Shown one piece after another: positions 1-4,193 of a stretch of DNA of 6,340 nucleotides; positions within the stretch are counted from its first letter, which is position 1; each line of letters begins with the position of its first letter. The stretch is from NCBI GenBank assembly GCA_947384055.1, contig CANDFO010000098.1:1-6340 (forward strand), in the 5' to 3' direction. The translations under genes and the position numbers were made by a program. The notes beneath the pieces are model-generated. The model was not told the origin of the DNA. It was given only the letters and a program-made list of their open reading frames with translations, and did no database searches. Source of the stretch: an uncultured Flavonifractor sp. (GTDB taxonomy: Bacteria > Bacillota > Clostridia > Oscillospirales > Oscillospiraceae).

Positions 1-81
1 CCGCAGGGAACCCCGCGCCTGCGTGTCCGCGTCCCGCCCGCGCCCAAGCCTGCCGCCTGCTGTGCCTGCCGCCTGCGTCAA
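1..81 (-). CDS. Possible 5' end of a gene running off the left edge (terminase small subunit candidate)
   Basis: A minus-strand frame opens at a TTG (bases 79-81), 10 bases beyond the HNH stop codon, and stays open for 27 codons to the window edge. The predicted peptide is rich in Gly, Ala and Arg. Position is the main argument: in many Firmicute phages the HNH gene is followed by the small terminase subunit. Against it, the ribosome site is weak (GAGA-like only), the DNA is very GC-rich so stops are rare by chance, and the stretch carries a direct repeat. The true start could also lie outside the window. No family motif is visible. Confidence 0.22.
   Translation of the reverse strand, partial: MTQAAGTAGGRLGRGRDADTQARGSLR
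48..76. repeat. 13-bp direct repeat, two copies
   Basis: GCCTGCCGCCTGC occurs exactly at 48-60 and again at 64-76, separated by TGT, giving a 16-base period. The period is not a multiple of three, so it does not encode a repeated peptide in one frame. It sits just downstream of the HNH gene on the minus strand, where the packaging genes should begin. It may be simple slippage in GC-rich sequence, or a binding site; nothing here separates the two. Confidence 0.7.
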
Positions 82-91
82 AAATTCTCTG

Positions 92-439
92 CTATCCCCC
101 GTTTTCTCTTGCGGTTTTGCGGCTGTGGCAGGAATGACAGAGGCTCTGCAAATTAGCCGGGTCTGAAAACACAGCCCAGTCCCCCTTGTGAGCCCGAATG
201 TGATCCACGTCGGTGGCGGGGGTACGCAGGCCGTACCGGGCGCACTCCCGGCAGAAGGGCTCCCGGATCAGCTGCTCCGGCCGCAGGACATCCCGCCACA
301 GGCGGGTGAGATAGAATTTATGCCACTGACGGCTCTCCTCCTGTCGGGTATGCTTGGGCCGGTGCCTGCCGCACCATCCGTCCTGTGTCAGTTCCCGGCA
401 GCCGGGATACCGGCAGGGCCGGGGCGGTTTCCGCGCCAT
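92..439 (-). CDS. Phage HNH endonuclease
   Basis: A 115-residue HNH nuclease, expected to cut double-stranded DNA and, in tailed phages, often to work with terminase in genome packaging. The N-terminus has a small Cys/His cluster (C9, C14, C23, H26) that may bind zinc. The nuclease core has CxxC at 63-66, VDHI at 78-81 with H80 as general base, N97 in a PANLQ context, and CHSCH at 101-105, where C101 and C104 complete the zinc site and H105 is the last HNH residue. The ATG at 437-439 is chosen because TGGAGGT lies nine bases upstream; a GTG at 485-487 would add 16 residues without a ribosome site. It is the last complete gene of the minus-strand series, after the KTR gene, and terminase is expected next. 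Length is normal for compact phage HNH proteins. The family is well supported; the packaging role is inferred from position and family. Confidence 0.93.
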   Translation of the reverse strand: MARKPPRPCRYPGCRELTQDGWCGRHRPKHTRQEESRQWHKFYLTRLWRDVLRPEQLIREPFCRECARYGLRTPATDVDHIRAHKGDWAVFSDPANLQSLCHSCHSRKTARENGG

Positions 440-447
440 GGGCTGCC

Positions 448-454
448 ACCTCCA
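448..454 (-). promoter_or_regulatory. Ribosome binding site deciding the HNH start
   Basis: TGGAGGT on the minus strand lies nine bases upstream of the ATG at 437-439. It selects this start over the longer GTG-initiated frame. Confidence 0.75.
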
Positions 455-499
455 GGCAAAATAAAAAACGCCAGGCCAATGCCGCACACTCTGGTGCAG

Positions 500-700
500 T
501 CACTGGCTCCGGCGTTCAACGCTCTGGCCTTTTGCGATATTCAAAATCAGTTCGGTCTTACAGTCCCGGCAGTAAACCGGCAGGTCTCGGGCCTCCGTCT
601 CCGGCTCTACGCGGAGCAGGCGGTGATTCCGCCGACACACCGGGCAGATGACCCATCCATTCCTTACGACAAGTTTAGCAGTTTTCTCATTGAATTGCAA
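500..700 (-). CDS. Cysteine-rich KTR-domain small protein
   Basis: A predicted 66-residue zinc-ribbon-like protein of the Cys-rich KTR type, a family common on clostridial phages and conjugative elements with no established function. Two CxxC knuckles carry the call: ICPVC (C19, C22) and YCRDCK (C44, C47, K48), with an intervening RLLRVEPETEARDLPVY stretch of the spacing usual in this family. The TTG at 698-700 is taken as the start because GGGGAGGG ends nine bases upstream; a TTG at 740-742 would give 80 residues but has no visible ribosome site, and no ATG is available in frame. It lies between the HUH-type gene and the HNH gene, in the same direction, with gaps of about 60-70 bases. It may bind nucleic acid or another protein through the zinc ribbon, but that is inference. 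There is no membrane segment or signal peptide. Confidence 0.82.
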   Translation of the reverse strand: MQFNEKTAKLVVRNGWVICPVCRRNHRLLRVEPETEARDLPVYCRDCKTELILNIAKGQSVERRSQ

Positions 701-709
701 CCCTATTTT

Positions 710-717
710 CCCTCCCC
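710..717 (-). promoter_or_regulatory. Ribosome binding site for a TTG start
   Basis: GGGGAGGG on the minus strand lies nine bases upstream of the TTG at 698-700. It is the reason for preferring that rare start over the upstream TTG at 740-742. Confidence 0.6.
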
Positions 718-769
718 GATGAGAAGTTATACATTGCCCCAAGCCTGATAAAAGACGCGCGGGCCGCTG

Positions 770-1525
770 TCAGTTGTCCGGTGGCGCCCATTCCTCAGCC
801 TCCACCGCTGTGTCCGGCAGCCAATATTCCAAATAAAGGAATATGCCGAACGGATTCTTCTTCTCCTCCCTCTTTAATATAATTGCTCCGTAAGGTTCCT
901 GAAGGGTTTCGCTGTCCTTTATGTATCCGGTTTCCGGCGGAGCCGGCCGTTTCAGCCCCAGCGACGGCACCCATGTTCGGGCACCCACTTTGGTTTTACC
1001 GCAGGTCCGGGGCTCCTTGGTCAGATACTGCGCCAGAGCCTCCAGTCCCAGTCCCCACTCCCGCAGATACTGTACCTCCACATCCGTTCCATAAAGCCAT
1101 AGCTGTCGGATAATCTCAAAGTCTCCGCCAACGGCATTGATAACAAGATGATGATGCACGTGTCCACTCTTTGCGCTGAATTGTTCTGTGGTATAGATAT
1201 AACGCAGTTCTTGCCCCGCGCGCTTTCGGTGTTCCCGCAGCCTTGACAAAAACCGCTGAAGTTTTTTTATCCCGTCCTGTTTTTGATTGGGGCGGTGGTC
1301 GTCATCGTAATTTAGTGTAATGTGCAGGTCCCGCGGACCAAAGTTACAGTTGAGCACTTGCTGCAATTTTCCCGCCGAGGTTCTCAGATTCATTCTCTGC
1401 CGGGCCAGACTGGACAGCTTCAGCCTGGCCCGGCGCACAGTCTCACTGCCGGTGCTGTTGGAAACTGTGTATGCCACCGCCCGGACCCAATGCCCCGCCC
1501 GTATAATTTTCTTGCGCTTTGCCAT
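770..1525 (-). CDS. HUH-type rolling-circle replication initiator-like protein
   Basis: A 251-residue protein with the three ordered motifs of HUH single-strand endonucleases of the phage G2P/ORF2 replication-protein kind. Motif I is HITLNY at 68-73. Motif II is the His-rich HVHHHLVIN at 122-130, which supplies the metal-binding HxH. Motif III is YLTK at 167-170, with Y167 the likely catalytic tyrosine and K170 the usual partner lysine. Enzymes of this fold nick one DNA strand and stay attached through the tyrosine. The first 60 residues are basic and the last 80 are not recognised. The ATG at 1523-1525 follows AAAGGAG by five bases, and that site overlaps the stop of the adenine methyltransferase, so translation is probably coupled. 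An upstream GTG would add five residues. What strand or origin it acts on is unknown; it could serve an accessory replication mode or be a domesticated nickase. Fold assignment is fairly firm, role is inferred. Confidence 0.8.
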   Translation of the reverse strand: MAKRKKIIRAGHWVRAVAYTVSNSTGSETVRRARLKLSSLARQRMNLRTSAGKLQQVLNCNFGPRDLHITLNYDDDHRPNQKQDGIKKLQRFLSRLREHRKRAGQELRYIYTTEQFSAKSGHVHHHLVINAVGGDFEIIRQLWLYGTDVEVQYLREWGLGLEALAQYLTKEPRTCGKTKVGARTWVPSLGLKRPAPPETGYIKDSETLQEPYGAIILKREEKKNPFGIFLYLEYWLPDTAVEAEEWAPPDN

Positions 1526-1530
1526 GTCAG

Positions 1531-1537
1531 CTCCTTT
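1531..1537 (-). promoter_or_regulatory. Ribosome binding site for the HUH protein
   Basis: AAAGGAG on the minus strand, five bases before the ATG at 1523-1525. Its upstream base is part of the methyltransferase stop codon (1537-1539), so the two genes are packed for coupled translation. Confidence 0.7.
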
Positions 1538-2343
1538 CACATTTTCTCAATCGAAAGCTGTACTTCCGGCTCGAAGTTCATCCACAGGACCTCCCGCCTC
1601 CTGGTGGAGGTTTGCGTAAGCGCGGATGCTTCATCCCTGAACCAGCCGCGCAGAGCATCATTATATAAATCACTTTCATACCCTGACACGATAGCGGGTC
1701 CTCTGTGGGCCTTCAGCGCATTCAGCAGCTCCCGGTGTTCCTCGTCTGTCATTTCGTGGCGGTATTGCTTTCCGTATCTGGTTCCCAAAAGGTAAGGCGG
1801 GTCGGCATAGATAAGCACATTGGGGAAGTTGAAACGGGCTATCAGTTCTGCCGCCGGCTTATGTTCAATCTGAACTCCGCGCAGCCGCTCTGCCGCCTCG
1901 ATAATAACCCCCGGCGTCTTACACCAGTATGTAGCCGCGTACGCCTTTTCCCTGCCCTGCACATCATTTTTCCATCCAGATTTTCCACCTGCAGTGCGGA
2001 AGCCGTGGCCCATCATCATGCGGGCATAGAAATCCACCGCTTTCTGGAAGCTGTCCTTTTCGGTATATTGGGCGGCCCACGCCCGGTCATAGATTTCGCG
2101 GGCATATGGGGTCCAATAGATTGCCTGGGCCAGCTTTTCCGGGTCAGTGCGTATCCAATAGAACAGGTTTACCACGTCCCCATCCAAGTCGTTAACTGTT
2201 TCAATGGCGCTTCGGTTTTTGGTAAACAGTACGGCTCCAGAACCAAAAAACGGTTCCAAATAGCTGTGGTGTTCTGGAAAATGGCTGATAATCCAATCTG
2301 CCAAGGCCCATTTTGAACCAGGATATTTAATGACGGCATTCAC
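1537..2343 (-). CDS. D12-class adenine-N6 DNA methyltransferase (Dam-like)
   Basis: A 268-residue DNA adenine methyltransferase of the D12/Dam family, transferring methyl from S-adenosylmethionine to adenine N6. KYPGSKW at 6-12 and PFFGSGAVLF at 31-40 form the SAM-binding part, ND at 51-52 follows, and the catalytic DPPY is at 181-184, the order expected for the alpha group. Length is normal. The start is the GTG at 2341-2343: AAGGAG lies nine bases upstream, and KYPGSK then falls near the N-terminus as is usual. An upstream TTG at 2395-2397 would add 18 residues that merely read through the end of the preceding gene. It overlaps that ASCH-like gene by 17 bases. The target sequence cannot be read from the protein; GATC is possible but not shown. 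No restriction enzyme lies beside it, so it is likely an orphan that shields phage DNA. Confidence 0.93.
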   Translation of the reverse strand: MNAVIKYPGSKWALADWIISHFPEHHSYLEPFFGSGAVLFTKNRSAIETVNDLDGDVVNLFYWIRTDPEKLAQAIYWTPYAREIYDRAWAAQYTEKDSFQKAVDFYARMMMGHGFRTAGGKSGWKNDVQGREKAYAATYWCKTPGVIIEAAERLRGVQIEHKPAAELIARFNFPNVLIYADPPYLLGTRYGKQYRHEMTDEEHRELLNALKAHRGPAIVSGYESDLYNDALRGWFRDEASALTQTSTRRREVLWMNFEPEVQLSIEKM

Positions 2344-2938
2344 AGGCTCCGACTCCTTCGTACCGTTCTTTTTCCGTTGGCTTTTTGTACCGTTCAAACT
2401 CGTTGGCCCAAAACCAACTATCTTCTGTGAAATCGGGGTACATTTTCAAAATTGCGGATATAAATTCGGACCTAGATTTGAATCCTTCCGCTCTTGTATC
2501 CGAATCGGACACATCTTTCAGCTTCTGCGGGTACACTTTTGTAACAAGCAAGAAAATCCGCGCGGCTTCGCGGGGCATGTGGATGGAGGGGCGCCAACCG
2601 TGCTGACCCACACCAACATCCACGGAATAATCCGGGCAATCGGCCTTGAAAATGTAACGATGGGAATAGGTTCCAGACGGCAGGTCCGGCTCTCCGGTAG
2701 TCCTGCCCTCCATGTGGCTCTCGTAATACCACGTCTCCCGCACATACAGGATATCTCCGGGGCTGTAGGGCGGCTTTATTTCATGTTTTTTCAGCAAATC
2801 AGACCAGAAATATTTTCCATCTTCTATGTAAGCCATAATCTCATCCTGCGGCTGCGGCTTCACCGCCCGCCGCGTCACCGTCTTGCGGTCCTCCAGAATG
2901 GCGCGGACCATTTCTGATTGAAAAAGGATTGGTTTCAC
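2327..2938 (-). CDS. ASCH/PUA-like phage protein
   Basis: A 203-residue soluble protein resembling a family widespread in phages and annotated as ASCH-like. Recognisable blocks are the N-terminal KPILFQSEMVRAIL at 2-15 followed by DRKTVTRR at 17-24, PGDILYVRETW at 60-70, WRPSIHMPREAARIFL at 115-130, and the aromatic segment ending NEFER near 179-183. The ASCH fold is PUA-related and is thought to bind RNA or modified bases; no precise role is established for the phage members. The GTG at 2936-2938 is chosen because GGGAGG lies seven bases upstream; an ATG overlapping that site would add five residues. It heads the leftward gene group and overlaps the methyltransferase by 17 bases, which suggests joint expression. 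The C-terminal tail beyond residue 183 contains a short duplicated ERY unit and looks variable. Family recognition is good, function is uncertain. Confidence 0.78.
   Translation of the reverse strand: MKPILFQSEMVRAILEDRKTVTRRAVKPQPQDEIMAYIEDGKYFWSDLLKKHEIKPPYSPGDILYVRETWYYESHMEGRTTGEPDLPSGTYSHRYIFKADCPDYSVDVGVGQHGWRPSIHMPREAARIFLLVTKVYPQKLKDVSDSDTRAEGFKSRSEFISAILKMYPDFTEDSWFWANEFERYKKPTEKERYEGVGACECRH
2353..2358 (-). promoter_or_regulatory. Ribosome binding site for the GTG start of the adenine methyltransferase
   Basis: AAGGAG on the minus strand, nine bases upstream of the GTG at 2341-2343 and inside the 3' end of the preceding gene. It decides the start against the upstream TTG. Confidence 0.72.
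2360..2395. repeat. 9-bp in-frame direct repeat in the tail of the ASCH-like gene
   Basis: GTACCGTTC (plus strand) occurs at 2360-2368 and 2387-2395, exactly 27 bases apart. On the coding strand this gives ERY twice, nine residues apart, in the C-terminal tail of the ASCH-like protein, beside the ribosome site of the downstream methyltransferase. It looks like a small old duplication. Confidence 0.5.
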
Positions 2939-3016
2939 GTAAGAACCTCCCATGTCAGTCTTTTCATTGGATACGCTTTCTCAGCTATGGGCAAACTGTT
3001 TCAGAGGTGATTTCAA
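2939..3016. other. Divergent intergenic region between minus- and plus-strand units
   Basis: These 78 bases separate the start of the ASCH-like gene (minus) from the first small gene (plus), so promoters for both directions would be expected here. The ribosome site GGGAGG (2946-2951, minus) and AGAGGTGA (3003-3010, plus) are clear. Promoter boxes are not convincing: on the plus strand TTTTCA and TATGGG are 19 bases apart, and on the minus strand TTTGCC and TATCCA are 16 apart. Both are weak. The plus-strand promoter may be atypical or activator-dependent. Confidence 0.35.
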
Positions 3017-3181
3017 ATGAACGAAATGCCTGTTGGCCTGATGATGACACTGGCCGAAAATGAGCCGGCCATGCGCCGTTTTGCCGCACTGTCCGAGCAA
3101 GAGCGCAGCCAACTGGTAAACCGGTCCATGCAGGCCGATTCCCGGGACGAAATGCAGGCCATTGTCCGAAGCCTCACTTGA
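3017..3181 (+). CDS. Small conserved-looking protein, first gene of plus-strand cassette
   Basis: A 54-residue protein starting at an ATG with AGAGGTGA seven bases upstream and ending at TGA. It begins MNEMPVGLMMTLAENEPAMR and continues with an LSEQER segment and a C-terminal DEMQAIVRSLT. The pattern of an amphipathic N-terminus, an acidic and basic middle and an EMQ-type ending resembles small proteins I recall repeatedly from clostridial genomes, none with a known function. It is predicted to be helical and soluble, with no cysteine and no clear membrane segment. It is encoded on the strand opposite to all surrounding genes and lies 14 bases upstream of a second small gene, with a shared terminator. 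Too short for homology to be judged by eye; the coding call rests on the ribosome site, the operon spacing and the familiar sequence pattern. Confidence 0.78.
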   Translation: MNEMPVGLMMTLAENEPAMRRFAALSEQERSQLVNRSMQADSRDEMQAIVRSLT

Positions 3182-3187
3182 GGGAGG
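3182..3187 (+). promoter_or_regulatory. Ribosome binding site for the second small plus-strand gene
   Basis: GGGAGG begins at the base directly after the TGA of the preceding small gene and lies eight bases before the ATG at 3196. It supports both the start choice and the two genes being one operon. Confidence 0.75.
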
Positions 3188-3195
3188 CGGGTACG

Positions 3196-3360
3196 ATGGC
3201 GAAGAAAGGAATGGCTCGGCCGGACTGGACGCAGACACATCCGCGAAACAGCGTCCCGCCGGTGCCGGAGCTCCAAGGCAATACCAAGCATGCAAAGGGA
3301 AAAGCGCGCCCCATTATCGCTGGAACCTCTGGTCCAGAGCAGAAGGTGTATCACACCTAG
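3196..3360 (+). CDS. Small basic proline-rich protein, second gene of plus-strand cassette
   Basis: A 54-residue basic protein ending at TAG. It starts MAKKGMARPDW, has a central PRNSVPPVPELQG motif around residues 17-29, then a Lys/His-rich stretch and a C-terminal PIIAG and VYHT. I recall similar small proteins with the VPPVPE core in clostridial genomes, unassigned in function. The proline and charge content suggest it is largely disordered, perhaps a peptide that binds a protein or nucleic acid partner; that is inference. The ATG is fixed by GGGAGG eight bases upstream. It follows the first small gene directly and is followed after 36 bases by a strong terminator, so the two form a self-contained unit. 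It lacks cysteines, a signal peptide and a membrane segment. Confidence 0.75.
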   Translation: MAKKGMARPDWTQTHPRNSVPPVPELQGNTKHAKGKARPIIAGTSGPEQKVYHT

Positions 3361-3396
3361 CCCTATCCAATGATCAAGAAGGATTAGCCCTGACCT

Positions 3397-3423
3397 GCCG
3401 CCCCGGTTTCGGGGCGGCTTTTT
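3397..3423 (+). terminator. Intrinsic terminator of the plus-strand small-gene cassette
   Basis: A perfect nine-base-pair stem, GCCGCCCCG (3397-3405) and CGGGGCGGC (3410-3418), with a GTTT loop and TTTTT at 3419-3423. It ends the two-gene plus-strand unit. On the minus strand the stem is not followed by a T run, so it should act in one direction only and let leftward transcripts through. Confidence 0.93.
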
Positions 3424-3483
3424 GTGTTTCACTTGTTATGGCGTTCTATTCCTGGTTCCAGCGCTATTCTGAAGGGATTGGTT

Positions 3484-3846
3484 TCATTTATCCCTCTCCA
3501 GCAATTTCTTTTTTCTTTTCATGCAAGGGGAATCTGACAGAAAAGAAAAAGTCTCATCAGTGCTGCAGCGTTTGTAATACGAGCATTTGAAGCATTCGCC
3601 GGAAACAGCGGCCTGCGAAACAGCAACACCTTCCATCTCCTTGTCCTGTGAATAAGCGCCGTTTTCCTCAATTATCCGCTCTTCCGCTACAGGCTTCATG
3701 CCCTTTTTATCTAACAGCTCTTTCAAAAATCGACCGCACTCCACAGAGCACCCGCCATTACAAAACTTTTCTACAAACTTTTCAGACAAGCCGTATATCC
3801 GGACTACGTCCGATTCCAACATCGGACACTTATTATCCTCAAACAT
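3484..3846 (-). CDS. Cysteine-rich hypothetical protein
   Basis: I do not recognise this 120-residue protein. It has eight cysteines in two groups: C7, C29, C33, C37 in the N-terminal half, and C85, C88, C94, C108 in the C-terminal part (CxxCx5C then a further Cys), joined by a charged linker at about 45-80. That suggests two zinc sites or, less likely, an iron-sulfur cluster. The end is strongly basic (KRKKKLLERDK). There is no signal peptide, so it is probably cytoplasmic. The ATG at 3844-3846 follows AAGGAAAA and overlaps the stop of the upstream PAPS-reductase-like remnant by eight bases, so it belongs to the same operon and may depend on it for translation. The DNA is visibly richer in A and T than the flanking methyltransferase genes, which hints at separate acquisition. 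A regulator or small accessory protein is possible; no function can be assigned. Confidence 0.75.
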   Translation of the reverse strand: MFEDNKCPMLESDVVRIYGLSEKFVEKFCNGGCSVECGRFLKELLDKKGMKPVAEERIIEENGAYSQDKEMEGVAVSQAAVSGECFKCSYYKRCSTDETFSFLSDSPCMKRKKKLLERDK

Positions 3847-4193
3847 CGTCGTTTTCCTTTTTTAACTTTTGGGTTAATTCGCAAAAAAAGTCCCTGTTTT
3901 TTATGCTCAATCCTGCTGCCGTCCTTGCGTCCTCCAGCTTGAAGCGGGTTTCCAGATCAAACACGCTTTTTCCTTCCCCTTTCATGGGGCGGCAGGTTTT
4001 TCGCTGTAAGTCTTTCAGGCGTTCCCAGTATTCTGGAAGATAATGGTATATATTCCTCATATATGGCCTGGAACTCCATGCCGGTATCATACATGACCAC
4101 TTCATCCAGCCGCAGCCCCCGCCGTATGTACTCATAAGGGATCACTATGCTGTCTTTTCCGCACGAAACGCTGGCAATTGTATATCTGCTCAT
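3839..4193 (-). pseudogene. PAPS-reductase-family protein, broken by internal deletion and frame change
   Basis: The remains of a phosphoadenosine-phosphosulfate-reductase-like protein, a PP-loop ATPase family often found in phages with unknown substrate. The first 45 codons (ATG at 4191-4193) keep the nucleotide-binding loop, SCGKDS at residues 10-15, and the next block DEVVMYDTGMEFQAIY at 30-45. Near base 4060 the familiar sequence switches to the +1 frame, which carries what looks like the family's C-terminal end: NIYHYLPEYWERLKDLQ, then KSVFDLETRF and ending at the TGA at 3839-3841. The middle 100-plus residues, including the cysteine-containing segment usual before that tail, are missing. 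In the original frame translation stops at 3957, giving a 78-residue chimeric peptide; the tail alone could start at the ATG at 4058-4060. The gene overlaps the methyltransferase stop by ATGA. An active enzyme is very unlikely. Whether this is real decay or an assembly fault cannot be told here. Confidence 0.8.

Noticed and set aside
188..748. Plus-strand open frames opposite the HNH and KTR genes
   Set aside because: HNH and CxxC motifs are on the minus strand in the right order, and the plus-strand frames show no domain or ribosome site.
1705..2917. Plus-strand open frames opposite the adenine methyltransferase and ASCH-like genes
   Set aside because: Both minus-strand genes have clear family motifs and ribosome sites. 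The plus-strand frames have no ribosome sites or recognisable motifs.
3397..3423. Terminator acting on both strands
   Set aside because: The T run follows the stem only on the plus strand. On the minus strand the stem is followed by AGGTCAGG.
2981..3432. Minus-strand open frames of 104 and 139 codons opposite the two small plus-strand genes
   Set aside because: They lack ribosome sites, run through the terminator stem, and have the Ser/Arg/Leu-rich composition of a shadow frame. The plus-strand pair has better starts, spacing and a terminator.
3484..3846. Cas4-like or other iron-sulfur nuclease
   Set aside because: The cysteine spacing does not match a RecB-family nuclease, and no acidic nuclease motif accompanies it. 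The protein is also too short.
3957..4193. Programmed ribosomal frameshift in the PAPS-reductase-like gene
   Set aside because: A frameshift product would still lack the whole middle of the family, and no convincing slippery site with a stimulatory structure is seen near 4060. Deletion explains both the lost segment and the frame change.
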